Source: Thalassospira tepidiphila MCCC 1A03514 (GTDB lineage: Bacteria > Pseudomonadota > Alphaproteobacteria > Rhodospirillales > Thalassospiraceae). From it: a stretch of 64,000 bases of DNA. The notes under the pieces are model-generated. The model ran no database searches and had not been told where the DNA came from. It was given only the letters and a program-made list of their open reading frames with translations. A program made the translations under genes and the position numbers. Where the stretch lies: positions 54,451 to 118,450 of the forward strand of contig NZ_JPVZ01000012.1 in assembly GCF_001662875.1 (NCBI RefSeq), given 5' to 3'. Positions within the stretch are counted from its first letter, which is position 1; every line of letters starts with the position of its first letter. Below are positions 16,896-25,617 of this stretch, piece after piece.

Positions 16896-17669
16896 ATGCC
16901 TACTAAAATCACCCAGATATCATGGCGGCGCATTGCGCTTGTCAGTTCGCTCATCGGGGCCACAGCATTGCTGTCAGGCTGCAACGCGATGAAACGGCTT
17001 TCCGAAGTTGGCGAACCGCCGAAACTGTCGTCCATTGATAACCCGACACAGTCAGAGGCCTATCGCCCGGTAAGTTTGCCGATGCCGGCCCCGCAGGTTG
17101 CTGAACGCAACCCGAACTCACTATGGCGTGCCGGCGCACGGTCCTTCTTCAAGGATCAACGCGCAAACCAGGTTGGCGACATCCTGACCGTGGTTGTTGA
17201 AATGGAAGACCGCGCGGCCCTTGCCAACACGACAGTGCGCTCGCGCACCAATTCCGAGGATCTCGCCGTTCCGAACCTGTTCGGGCTTGAGGCAGAAATG
17301 ACCAAGGTGCTGCCCGAAACCATCGATCCGACCTCGATGCTGGATTTCGACAGCAACACCTCAAACCGGGGTGCTGGAACTCTTGATCGTAACGAAGCCA
17401 TTGATTTGCGCGTTGCGGCCATCGTTATTCAGGTTCTGCCGAACGGCAACTATGTCATTCATGGCCGTCAGGAAATTCGTGTGAACAGTGAAATTCGCGA
17501 AGTTCAGATTGCCGGTGTTATTCGAGCCGCTGACATCAGCTCCGCAAACGAAGTCAATTACGACAAGATTGCCGAAGCCCGTATCTCATACGGTGGTCGC
17601 GGGACGATTTCCGATGTTCAGCAGCCACGCTATGGCAGTGAAGTTCTCGACATCATTCTGCCGTTCTAA
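16896..17669 (+). CDS. flgH: Flagellar L-ring lipoprotein FlgH
   Basis: FlgH forms the outer-membrane L-ring bushing. The 257-residue precursor has a lipoprotein signal ending in LLSGC (Cys 29). The FlgH core includes WRAGARSFFKDQRANQVGDI, DILTVVVEMEDRAALAN and LPNGNYVIHGRQEIRVNSEI. It ends in SDVQQPRYGSEVLDIILPF. AGGAGG precedes the ATG. It has its own sigma-54 promoter and two terminators downstream, so it appears to be a single-gene transcript. Confidence 0.97.
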   Translation: MPTKITQISWRRIALVSSLIGATALLSGCNAMKRLSEVGEPPKLSSIDNPTQSEAYRPVSLPMPAPQVAERNPNSLWRAGARSFFKDQRANQVGDILTVVVEMEDRAALANTTVRSRTNSEDLAVPNLFGLEAEMTKVLPETIDPTSMLDFDSNTSNRGAGTLDRNEAIDLRVAAIVIQVLPNGNYVIHGRQEIRVNSEIREVQIAGVIRAADISSANEVNYDKIAEARISYGGRGTISDVQQPRYGSEVLDIILPF

Positions 17670-17735
17670 GATTTGAAAAGTCTTGTGGCTCAATCCCGTT
17701 TCCCGGGTTCCGGTTGATCACATGGCGAAGCGTTC

Positions 17736-17763
17736 AAAGGTCACCTTCGGGTGGCCTTTTTCG
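17736..17763 (+). terminator. Terminator after flgH
   Basis: AAAGGTCACC and GGTGGCCTTT pair around a TTCG tetraloop (one T-G wobble) and are followed by TTT. This is a strong plus-strand terminator. Confidence 0.85.
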
Positions 17764-17784
17764 CGTCAGAGCGACACAAAAACG

Positions 17785-17812
17785 AAAAGCCCGGCCAGAA
17801 GGCCGGGCTTTT
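17785..17812. terminator. Bidirectional terminator between flgH and dksA
   Basis: AAAAGCCCGGCC and GGCCGGGCTTTT form a perfect 12-base stem with an AGAA loop and A/T runs on both sides. It can terminate both flgH and the convergent dksA. Confidence 0.9.
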
Positions 17813-17915
17813 GTGATTTTGGTTATCCCTAACCAGTAATCTCCCACCATGTCATGTCGTTGCATGACGGGGATCGGCCAAACCAAATCCCAAGTATTTT
17901 TTCCACCCGGCGCGA

Positions 17916-18332
17916 TCAATCGTCGCGACGTGTGCGCTCCATCCGTTCGTGGCGTTCCTGGGCTTCGATGCTCAGGGTCGCAATCGGACGAGCTTCAAGT
18001 CTTTTCAAGCTGATCGGCTCGTCGGTTTCTTCGCAGTAACCATAAGATCCGTCTTCAATTCGACGCAATGCAGCATCAATTTTTGAAATAAGCTTGCGCG
18101 CCCTGTCACGAGTACGAAGTTCAAGTGCCCGGTCAGTCTCCGCCGACGCGCGGTCGGTAAGATCCGGTTCCTGAAGTCCGCCATCTTGCAGGTTCGCTAA
18201 TGTTTCTGAAGATTCATGCAGAAGTTCTGCCCGCCAAGTCAAAAGTTTCTGGCGGAAATATTCCCGCTGACGCGGGTTCATGAACTCTTCGTCCTCAGCA
18301 GGACGATAGTCAGGTGGTAAAGTGATAGTCAT
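17916..18332 (-). CDS. dksA: DksA/TraR-family transcription factor
   Basis: DksA binds the RNA polymerase secondary channel and acts with ppGpp. The 138-residue product has the coiled-coil region (REYFRQKLLTWRAELLHESS) and the globular end (RIEDGSYGYCEETDEPISLK, then LEARPIATLSIEAQERHE). Only one of the four zinc-binding Cys positions is kept (YGYC); the others are Thr, Ser and Ala. This is the single-Cys form seen in many alphaproteobacteria. It lies between flgH and fliX on the opposite strand. Confidence 0.92.
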   Translation of the reverse strand: MTITLPPDYRPAEDEEFMNPRQREYFRQKLLTWRAELLHESSETLANLQDGGLQEPDLTDRASAETDRALELRTRDRARKLISKIDAALRRIEDGSYGYCEETDEPISLKRLEARPIATLSIEAQERHERMERTRRDD

Positions 18333-18482
18333 GTATGCCCTCTATACAGGACTCATCGATCGCGCGGCAATATAGAGGCCACGCGCCAACGGTGCAAGCC
18401 GATTGAACAAATAAATGCCAATCACCCCTCAAAGGCGCAGAATTCTGCGATATTTCTATGGAAAATACCTTTGATTAAACAA

Positions 18483-18926
18483 TCAGATCAGGCCGGAAAC
18501 TTCAAGTTTCGCCAGCTCAACCCGGGCGCGAAGATCAATCTCATCGAGAACAGAAGATAGTTCTGGATCATCAATCATTTCGCGCTGCTGGTCGAGCAAA
18601 CCGACCAGTTGCTGCAGGCGTGCGGGAGATAATTGGCCACTTAGCAAGCCGTCTCGCACAGCTTCAAGCTGCTCGAGCATGCTTTTTGCGCGCAACATCG
18701 CGGCCTTTTTAGGCGAATCCAGTGCATCCCCGCTTTGCTGGAGCGCAAGCAAGGCATCAAGGGCACTAACAGCACCCGCACTTCGAACACCAGCGGCACC
18801 GCCAGCATCCCCGGAAGAGTCGAGCGAACGCATGGCGTCAGCAAAACCACTTCCGCCAGATGTGCCGGACGATTTCTTGCGCGAGGTTGCCCCCGCACCA
18901 GCAGCCTTGGAACCGCTAACTTTCAT
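18483..18926 (-). CDS. fliX: Flagellar assembly regulator FliX
   Basis: FliX is an alphaproteobacterial regulator that ties FlbD activity to flagellar assembly. The 147-residue product starts with MKVSGSKAAGAG, a Gly/Ser-rich N-terminus as in Caulobacter FliX. It has helical segments ALDALLALQQSGDALDSPKK and LEAVRDGLLSGQLSPARLQQ, and a C-terminus ending LDEIDLRARVELAKLEVSG. I prefer the ATG at 18926; an upstream start at 18992 would add 22 residues that do not look conserved. It is divergent from flgI. FlbD is encoded at 38906. Confidence 0.85.
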   Translation of the reverse strand: MKVSGSKAAGAGATSRKKSSGTSGGSGFADAMRSLDSSGDAGGAAGVRSAGAVSALDALLALQQSGDALDSPKKAAMLRAKSMLEQLEAVRDGLLSGQLSPARLQQLVGLLDQQREMIDDPELSSVLDEIDLRARVELAKLEVSGLI

Positions 18927-19294
18927 GATCCGTGTCCGCTCAGTTGTTGTCGATCTGTTCAATGAACATATGCAGTGCATGGTCGGATGCATTCATTCAG
19001 CCCAAGCAGCCAGAGAAAGGGCAAACACCAAACTTGCAGAAATGAGTCTCCCTCAATCGCGCCAGACGCGCAACGGGAAAAAAATGCCGGGTTGGTACAT
19101 CCGCCGCGACGAGACAGAGGCAAAATCACCTTAAACGCGTCGTTTTCAGAGCATTTTGGCGTTACAAAGGTCGCCATCGGCAGAAAGCCTCAGTTGGCAT
19201 GGTTTTCGCAAATAGCTTTGCAAACGCGGTTTACCCGATCAATCGCCTCATTTGCCGGATGCGCTGCATCCCATGTAAAAGCGGAATTAAGAGT
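18927..19294. other. Divergent intergenic region fliX/flgI
   Basis: About 370 bases hold the flgI sigma-54 promoter (19195-19209). I see no convincing fliX promoter or additional gene; the open frames present run through the promoter or lack ribosome binding sites. Confidence 0.5.
19195..19209 (+). promoter_or_regulatory. Sigma-54 promoter of flgI operon
   Basis: TGGCATGGTTTTCGC matches the consensus with two changes (T for C in -24, C for T in -12) and correct spacing. Transcription should begin near 19221, downstream of an in-frame codon at 19199, so flgI must start later. Confidence 0.7.
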
Positions 19295-20437
19295 ATGATC
19301 ACAGGTCTTGGCAAAATAGCACGCAATGCACTCGCAATGCTCACGCTGGGAATGCTTGCCCTGACGCAGCTTACCCCTGCACATGCACAATCACGCATCA
19401 AGGATATCGCCGATTTCGAAGGCGTACGTGACAACATGCTGGTGGGTTATGGCCTTGTGGTTGGCTTGAATGGTACTGGCGATGATCTGGGCGATGCAGA
19501 ATTTACCCGTCAAAGCATGGTTGCGATGCTTGAACGCCTTGGCATCAACGTCCGTGATCAGATCGAGGACCTTGAGTCTGATAACATCGCGGCCGTGATG
19601 GCCACCGCAACCCTGCCGCCGTTTTCGCGTCAAGGGTCGCGCATTGATGTCAATATCAGCGCGATTGGCACCGCCGAAAGCCTCCAGGGCGGCACGCTGC
19701 TTGTGACCCCGATGGTCGGTGCTGACGGCGAAGTTTATGCCGTTGCCCAGGGTAATCTCGCGGTTGGCGGCTTTTCCGCCGGTGGCAATGCTGAAACCAT
19801 CGTCAAAGGCGTTCCGACCTCGGCACGTATTGCCAATGGCGGCATCGTTGAACGCGAAATCGACTTTAACCTGAATTCCATGCAGGACATGTCAGTTGTC
19901 CTGCGCAACCCGGACTTCACCACTGCACGCCGTGTCTCCGAAGCAATTAATGCCTATCTGGGCGAAGTTGCAGCACGCGCCAGCGACCCGGGCACTGTGC
20001 GGCTGAACATTCCGGAACGCTATAACCAGAATATTGTCGCCCTTTTGACCGATATCGAACAGCTTCGTGTTGAACCCGATCAGATCGCGCGTGTGGTGAT
20101 TGACGAAAACACCGGCACCATCGTGATGGGCGAAAACGTCCGGATCAACCGTGTCGCGATTGCGCAGGGCAACCTGACAATCCGTGTGACCGAAACGCCG
20201 CAGGTTTCCCAACCCTCGCCCTTCTCCCAGACCGGCACAACCGAGGTTGTCGACCGCACCAATATCGAGGTCGATGAAGGCGAAGACAATCAGTTGGGCA
20301 TCATGAATGGCGGTGTCAGCCTTCAGGAACTGGTCAATGGCCTCAACAGCCTTGGCGTTGGTCCGCGCGACATGATCACCATCCTTCAAGCCATCAAGAC
20401 GTCTGGCGCGCTTCAGGCTGAAATCGAGGTGATGTGA
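19295..20437 (+). CDS. flgI: Flagellar P-ring protein FlgI
   Basis: FlgI forms the periplasmic P-ring around the rod. From the ATG at 19295 the product has 380 residues. It has a clean signal peptide (LAMLTLGMLALTQLTPAHA) followed by SRIKDIADFEGVRDNMLVGY and GLVVGLNGTGD, the conserved FlgI N-terminus. Other family segments are ARIANGGIVEREIDFNLNSM and GVSLQELVNGLNSLGVGPRD. An earlier in-frame start at 19199 lies within the sigma-54 promoter and would put 32 non-signal residues in front. It overlaps the flgJ start. Confidence 0.95.
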   Translation: MITGLGKIARNALAMLTLGMLALTQLTPAHAQSRIKDIADFEGVRDNMLVGYGLVVGLNGTGDDLGDAEFTRQSMVAMLERLGINVRDQIEDLESDNIAAVMATATLPPFSRQGSRIDVNISAIGTAESLQGGTLLVTPMVGADGEVYAVAQGNLAVGGFSAGGNAETIVKGVPTSARIANGGIVEREIDFNLNSMQDMSVVLRNPDFTTARRVSEAINAYLGEVAARASDPGTVRLNIPERYNQNIVALLTDIEQLRVEPDQIARVVIDENTGTIVMGENVRINRVAIAQGNLTIRVTETPQVSQPSPFSQTGTTEVVDRTNIEVDEGEDNQLGIMNGGVSLQELVNGLNSLGVGPRDMITILQAIKTSGALQAEIEVM

Positions 20438-20784
20438 TGATGACCGACAGCACCGCCGCACTGATGGCGCAGGCACAGGCCAGCGCACAATACGGCAAGC
20501 AAAATAATATCGCGGCCCGCATGGATACACTCACAGACGGGCACATCAAGACCGAAGCACAGGCACGCAAGGCTGGCGAGGAATTTGAATCGATGTTCCT
20601 TGGGCAGATGCTCAGCCACATGTTTGCCGGCATTGAAACCAACGAAATGTTTGGCGGCGGGCATGGCGAGACGATGATGCGTTCCATGCTTGTTGATGAA
20701 TACGCCAAAGAAATGTCCCGCGCAGGTGGCATCGGAATTGCAGATGCCGTTACACGCGAAATCCTCAAAGTCCAGGAGGGATGA
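20437..20784 (+). CDS. flgJ: Rod-binding protein FlgJ (short form)
   Basis: This corresponds to the N-terminal rod-capping domain of FlgJ, which helps rod assembly. It lacks the muramidase domain found in enterobacteria, as is usual in alphaproteobacteria. Conserved features are the FESMFLGQMLSHMFAG helix and the FGGGHGETMMRSMLVDEYAK motif. Three in-frame starts (GTG 20434, ATG 20437, ATG 20440) cluster at the flgI stop; GAGG seven bases upstream favours the ATG at 20437 (115 residues). Confidence 0.9.
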   Translation: MMTDSTAALMAQAQASAQYGKQNNIAARMDTLTDGHIKTEAQARKAGEEFESMFLGQMLSHMFAGIETNEMFGGGHGETMMRSMLVDEYAKEMSRAGGIGIADAVTREILKVQEG

Positions 20785-20786
20785 AA

Positions 20787-21248
20787 ATGACCACCCAAGA
20801 GCTGGTTACCGAACTTAAAAGCGTCACCTATGACCTTATGTCCCTGCTGGAACGTGAATCCAGTGAACTGCGCAGCCTGACATCTGCCGAATATGAGCAA
20901 TTCCTGTCGGAAAAATCTGCCCTGGCAATGCAGTACGAGCAGCTGGTTGTAAAACTGCGCAGCTGTGGTGACGAACTCCGCGCCATGTCCGAAGAGGACC
21001 GTGAAGAACTGCGCGAGCTTCAGGCCGAGTTCCAGCAAGCTGCACGGCGCAATATGAACACGTTACAGGCGGCCAAGGCCACCAACGAACGCGTGGTTCA
21101 GGCCATCGTCCGTGCGGTCAATGATAAATCCAAAGAAGAATGCACGACCTATACCCGCTCTGCCACCACCAGCAAGGCGTCGCTCGGCGGTTATGGTCGC
21201 ACGATCAATAAGTCCGGTGGCGCCTACAGCGTCAACGAAACGCTCTAA
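20787..21248 (+). CDS. flgN: FlgN-like export chaperone for FlgK/FlgL
   Basis: A 153-residue, largely helical protein (LERESSELRSLTSAEYEQFL; REELRELQAEFQQAARRNMN) immediately before flgK and flgL. It ends in GYGRTINKSGGAYSVNETL, a tail common in alphaproteobacterial FlgN-like proteins. FlgN chaperones the hook-filament junction proteins to the export gate. The start at 20787 has AGGAGG seven bases upstream; the ATG at 20781 lies directly on that site. FlgN is poorly conserved, so the call leans on position. Confidence 0.75.
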   Translation: MTTQELVTELKSVTYDLMSLLERESSELRSLTSAEYEQFLSEKSALAMQYEQLVVKLRSCGDELRAMSEEDREELRELQAEFQQAARRNMNTLQAAKATNERVVQAIVRAVNDKSKEECTTYTRSATTSKASLGGYGRTINKSGGAYSVNETL

Positions 21249-21265
21249 GGGTAAAGGCAAAGATC

Positions 21266-23677
21266 ATGTCACTTACTCAGGCACTCAATACTGCGATCTC
21301 TGGCCTTAACACGGCGCAAGCCCGTATTGCGATCACGTCTTCGAACATTTCGAACGTGAACACCGAGGGCTATTCCAGAAAGATCGCCGGTCAGGAGACC
21401 CTGTCACTTGACGGTGTCGGTGCCGGCTCCCAGGTCGCTGACATTTATCGTAACGTCAACGAGGGCCTGGTACGTGAAATGCGCGGCGAACTGGGCAAAG
21501 CCGGTCGCGAAGAAGCCCGTTATGAGTTTTTCATGCGCGTTCAGACCCTGTTTGGTACCACCCAGTCTGATGCTGCGATCAGCCAGCGCATCAACGATCT
21601 GGCCGACGCGTTTGAACAGCTTGGCGTCACCCCGGACCAGAATTCCCCGCGCGTCGAAGCCATCGAAAGCGCTATTCAGGTCATGGAATCGTTTGAGCGG
21701 CTCTCAAGCCAACTTCAGGATCTGCGCGATGACATTGATGACCAGATCACCGATGAAGTGAATAGTGCCAACACCCTGTTGACGCAGATTTCCGAGCTCA
21801 ATACCGGCATCATTCGCCTGAACAACCTTGATCAGCCAACGACAGAGCTTGAAGATCAGCGCGATCAGAAGCTTAATGAGCTGTCAAAAATCATCGATAT
21901 CACGACCTTCAGCCGCAGTGATGGTTCGATCGTCGTGTATTCCGCGGCTGGTGCAAACACACTTCTTGATCGTACCCCCAACAAACTCTCCTTTACACAG
22001 ACTGCCGGTTTCGAACCGGGTACGGGTGGCTCGGGTGTTTCGCTTGATGGAGAAGACATTACGGATACGCTGCGCACAGGGACCCTGAAGGGTCTGTTCG
22101 AGATGCGCGATTCCGAAATTCCGGCGTTGAATGACCAGATCAACGAACTGGCCACTCAACTGCGCGATGCCATCAATGAAGAACATAACAAAGGCACTTC
22201 GTTCCCGCCGCCAGCAAACCTTTCGGGCACACGCACGGTTGATGGCAGCGATCCGTTAACAGCGACCGGTGCATTTCGCGTTGCCGCACTCGATCAAAAT
22301 GGTGACCTTGTTGCCACTGACAGCTGGGCTGACATTGCCCTGCCAACAACACCGGCAACGGTTCAGGGCATCGTTGATGCGATCAATGCCTCGGATGCTG
22401 GATCGTATCTGACGGCATCACTGGTGGACAATCGGCTGGTTATCGAAGGCCAGGATGGTAACCGCGTTGCCATTAACGAACTAGACAGTGAGATCACGCT
22501 GAGCGATGGTCGTGAGCAGGGCATGTCGCACTATTTTGGTTTGAACGACTTTGTCACGACCACCAAAAGATCCGATGTCATGACCTCTGCCGCGCAACAA
22601 AGTTCGACCAGTGCGCTGGGTGTGACGGCAAGTTCATTTACAATCAGTGCAGGCACGGGTGCGCTTGCCGGAGCGGGTATTACAGTCAACTACACTGCAA
22701 CAGACTCGCTTGAAGATATCCGCGACAACATCCGCACAGCACTTCAGGGTGCAGGCTTCACCGCCGCTGCGGCCGAAGAAGCTGCGTTCATTGTCGAAGA
22801 TGGTAACCGTTACCGTCTGGTCATTGAATATAATGCCAACCTGACGATCGATGACTCGGGTACGTTGTCCTCAAAGATCGGCTTCACCGAAGATCGTCCG
22901 TCCCTGTCTGGCAACATGGATGTCGCCGCGGCAATCAAGAATGATCCCTCGCGGATTGTGCGCGGACAGATGAATGCGGACACTTACAATACCTCGACCG
23001 CAATCATCGATCCGGACGCGGCCATTCCTAACTTGGGCCCGCTTGTACCGCCGCCGGTCAACTATACACTGACTGTCAGTGGCAATTTTACAGATGTTGA
23101 TATCGATTATGATACCAACACTTCGCTACAAGACATCGCTGATGCCATCAACAACAGTGCGACGCTGACGGACAACAATATCACTGCTGAGGTCAAATTC
23201 GACAGCCAGTTGGGTGGTTATAAACTCCATGTCATAGATGCGGATGGCGATCCGTTCTATTTCAGCGACGATGGCCTGCCCAACGCAGATGCACTCACGA
23301 CCGTTCTGGGGCTTGGCATCACTTTCGGCGTTCATGAAGGCGACAACAGTGCCGCAAACTCGATCAGTAATGCCTTTGAACGCACCGATATCCAATTCGG
23401 CGCGACCGATGGTCTGTCGGGCGAACGCACATCGCTAACCGATTATGCAGCAGGGATCGTGGCAACCGCAGCGACAAAAGCCAGCATTGCCGAAAGTTCC
23501 TATGATTTTCAGGACAATCTGGTGGTTGACCTTAGCACCCGCATTCAGAACGAAGCCGGCGTCAACCTTGATGAAGAGATGTCGGATCTGGTGATTTTTC
23601 AGCGTGCCTACACCGCCTCTGCCCAAGTGATTACCACGGTTGAGGAAATGTTTGATGCACTGCTCAATGCAGTTTAA
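21266..23677 (+). CDS. flgK: Flagellar hook-associated protein FlgK
   Basis: FlgK (HAP1) joins hook and filament. The N-terminus has ALNTAISGLNTAQARIAITS and SSNISNVNTEGYSRKIAGQE; the C-terminus has the D0 helix DLVIFQRAYTASAQVITTVE. At 803 residues it is longer than enterobacterial FlgK (about 550). The extra length is a central beta-rich region with at least two hook-IN-like repeats (ITVNYTATDSLEDIRDNIRT; DIDYDTNTSLQDIADAINNS). It is followed by flgL after 27 bases. Confidence 0.95.
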   Translation: MSLTQALNTAISGLNTAQARIAITSSNISNVNTEGYSRKIAGQETLSLDGVGAGSQVADIYRNVNEGLVREMRGELGKAGREEARYEFFMRVQTLFGTTQSDAAISQRINDLADAFEQLGVTPDQNSPRVEAIESAIQVMESFERLSSQLQDLRDDIDDQITDEVNSANTLLTQISELNTGIIRLNNLDQPTTELEDQRDQKLNELSKIIDITTFSRSDGSIVVYSAAGANTLLDRTPNKLSFTQTAGFEPGTGGSGVSLDGEDITDTLRTGTLKGLFEMRDSEIPALNDQINELATQLRDAINEEHNKGTSFPPPANLSGTRTVDGSDPLTATGAFRVAALDQNGDLVATDSWADIALPTTPATVQGIVDAINASDAGSYLTASLVDNRLVIEGQDGNRVAINELDSEITLSDGREQGMSHYFGLNDFVTTTKRSDVMTSAAQQSSTSALGVTASSFTISAGTGALAGAGITVNYTATDSLEDIRDNIRTALQGAGFTAAAAEEAAFIVEDGNRYRLVIEYNANLTIDDSGTLSSKIGFTEDRPSLSGNMDVAAAIKNDPSRIVRGQMNADTYNTSTAIIDPDAAIPNLGPLVPPPVNYTLTVSGNFTDVDIDYDTNTSLQDIADAINNSATLTDNNITAEVKFDSQLGGYKLHVIDADGDPFYFSDDGLPNADALTTVLGLGITFGVHEGDNSAANSISNAFERTDIQFGATDGLSGERTSLTDYAAGIVATAATKASIAESSYDFQDNLVVDLSTRIQNEAGVNLDEEMSDLVIFQRAYTASAQVITTVEEMFDALLNAV

Positions 23678-23704
23678 ACTGCATGATTATGAAATGAGGC
23701 TGTC

Positions 23705-24937
23705 ATGGTAACTCGTGTCGCGACATATACAAACCACACATTGCTCTCGGACTTGGCACTCCGCAATGCTGCGCGTGTAACAGACCTTCAGAATCAGGCG
23801 TCCAGCGGGTACAAATCGCGCAATTACGCAGGTATCGCCGACAGCACACAACGCCTGCTCAATCTTGAGACCGAATATAGCCGCACGGAACAGTACCTGC
23901 GCAATACAACGCAAGGTAAATTGCGTCTGCAAAGTATGGAAACCGCCGTTGACAGCATGCTGACCATCGCGACCGAAATGAAGAGCTTGCTGATCCAGGC
24001 AAGCTCTGCTCAACAGGCTGATGACGTCAATATCCGTAACGAAGCAGACCAGGCACTGCAACAGATTGCCAACTTGCTCAATACCAACCTTGACGGACGC
24101 TTCCTTTTTGCCGGTGGACGTTCCGAAGAACCGGCAGTGGATATCGAGAAAATCGGAGCGCCTGATAACTACATCAGCAAACTTAATACGTCAGTGACAA
24201 GCGGCGCACTTCTTTCCTCACTTGGCGTAACAACTAACGGCACGCTCCAGATCGTCAGCACAGATGTCGATGGCAACAGCTCGACCTCTACCGTCAACTA
24301 CAACGCCGCCACCGACGATATCGATGACATCTTGGATGCCATCAATAACGTCACAACCAACCGCGCCATTGCGTCGCTGCGGGGGTTGGGCGGTGAAGGC
24401 ACAACGCTTTTGAATATTGAAAATGTCGGAAACGGCTCAATCACTATTACCGAAACGGGTGGCGGTGATTTTCTCTCAAAACTTGGTATGGAGAAAATGG
24501 GCAATCCGCGCCCGGATGCCGATTATTACATGGGCGATCACCAGATCATGGATCTGCGGGTCGACGACAAGTATGACGTCTCCTATGGCATTCTGGGTGA
24601 CAACCCGGCATTCCAGAAATTGATCCAGGGCCTTGGCATTGCCGCAAGCACTGAAAACCAGGATGCGCTGACTGTCGCACTCGGCTTTATCAACGATGCA
24701 ATCAACGAACTTCCAAACGTTCAGGGGCAAATCGGTCTCGATATTGCCAATGTCGAACGGTTCGAAGAACGCCATCAGGATTTCAAAGTTTTTGCCGCCC
24801 AGGCCATCACCGACATCGAAACTGTTGACGTTCCCCTGACCCTTGCGGAAGTCAGTCAGTATACGACGGCCCTTCAGGCCAGCTTTATTTCCATCTCACG
24901 CGCCGCAGATTTATCTTTGGCTAACTATTTGCGTTGA
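23705..24937 (+). CDS. flgL: Flagellar hook-associated protein FlgL
   Basis: FlgL (HAP3) is the second junction protein. The flagellin-like N-terminus is LSDLALRNAARVTDLQNQAS and includes GYKSRNYAGIADSTQRLLNL; the C-terminus ends AALQASFISISRAADLSLANY with PLTLAEVSQYTTA before it. The 410 residues include a central hook-IN-like insert (TSTVNYNAATDDIDDILDAI). GAGG precedes the ATG. Part of flgI-flgJ-flgN-flgK-flgL. Confidence 0.93.
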   Translation: MVTRVATYTNHTLLSDLALRNAARVTDLQNQASSGYKSRNYAGIADSTQRLLNLETEYSRTEQYLRNTTQGKLRLQSMETAVDSMLTIATEMKSLLIQASSAQQADDVNIRNEADQALQQIANLLNTNLDGRFLFAGGRSEEPAVDIEKIGAPDNYISKLNTSVTSGALLSSLGVTTNGTLQIVSTDVDGNSSTSTVNYNAATDDIDDILDAINNVTTNRAIASLRGLGGEGTTLLNIENVGNGSITITETGGGDFLSKLGMEKMGNPRPDADYYMGDHQIMDLRVDDKYDVSYGILGDNPAFQKLIQGLGIAASTENQDALTVALGFINDAINELPNVQGQIGLDIANVERFEERHQDFKVFAAQAITDIETVDVPLTLAEVSQYTTALQASFISISRAADLSLANYLR

Positions 24938-25036
24938 TTGTGATATAAATCGTATTGCGTCTTTAACTGTTTTGTCCGCATGATACCAAGGGTAGCATGC
25001 GCGGCATAACCTTTCGACCGTCGGAGAATTGCGGGA

Positions 25037-25507
25037 ATGGAAACCGAAAACGTCGCCGAGAATGAAACACCTGAATCCGTTGTCGTGGAAACACGCTTCG
25101 GCGACATCGAGTTCAGTTGGGACAAAGGCATCTATATGCCGGTCGGTCTCCTTGGCTTTCCTGAACACCATGTTTTCGGACTGGCTAACATCCCCAACAC
25201 ATCACTTGATCAGTTCAAGCTTTATCAAAGCCTGACGGATGCAAGCCTGTCCTTTATCGTCGCACCGTACAATATGGAAAGCGGTGTTTACGCAGACAAA
25301 GACCTGATGACTGCGCAGAAAAGTCTCGCGATCGAAAGTGCTGACATGGCCATTCTGATGGTTGTCACCATCCGGAGCGCGCCAAGTGGTCAGGGCATTA
25401 CGATGTCGACCAATCTGCGTGCGCCCATTCTTGTCGACACTGCGCGCCAGGTCGCCTGGCAGCATATTTTGCCCAATGAAAAATACTCTGTGCAGCATGA
25501 CCTGTAA
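25037..25507 (+). CDS. fliW: Flagellar assembly factor FliW
   Basis: FliW binds flagellin, and in Bacillus it antagonises CsrA to balance flagellin translation. The 156-residue product has the family N-terminus VETRFGDIEFSWDKGIYMP with GLLGFPEHHVFGLANI. Further on are SFIVAPYNMESGVYADKD and NLRAPILVDTARQVAWQHIL near the end. It lies directly upstream of the flagellin gene. No csrA gene is present in the neighbourhood, where it often accompanies fliW. Confidence 0.92.
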   Translation: METENVAENETPESVVVETRFGDIEFSWDKGIYMPVGLLGFPEHHVFGLANIPNTSLDQFKLYQSLTDASLSFIVAPYNMESGVYADKDLMTAQKSLAIESADMAILMVVTIRSAPSGQGITMSTNLRAPILVDTARQVAWQHILPNEKYSVQHDL

Positions 25508-25523
25508 TTTTTGCCTAGCATAT

Positions 25524-25538
25524 TGGCACGCGCATTGC
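25524..25538 (+). promoter_or_regulatory. Sigma-54 promoter of flagellin gene
   Basis: TGGCACGCGCATTGC is a perfect -24/-12 match, continued by TTT as in strong sigma-54 promoters. The predicted start near 25550 gives a leader of about 68 bases. Confidence 0.93.
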
Positions 25539-25569
25539 TTTGATGTCCCCCAAGGCAATGTCGCCGAAA

Positions 25570-25595
25570 GATTGAATGGCCTGAGCCATTCTATC
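25570..25595 (+). promoter_or_regulatory. Hairpin in flagellin mRNA leader
   Basis: GATTGAATGGC and GCCATTCTATC pair around a CTGA loop: a 7-base perfect inner stem, one T-T mismatch, then 3 more pairs. It ends 10 bases before the AGGAGGA ribosome binding site, where it could affect mRNA stability or translation. Confidence 0.55.
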
Positions 25596-25617
25596 TTATC
25601 CGTGTAGGAGGAATAAA

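Noticed and set aside
25508..25617. csrA between fliW and the flagellin gene
   Set aside because: Only about 110 bases are available, filled by the promoter and leader; no CsrA-like frame exists.
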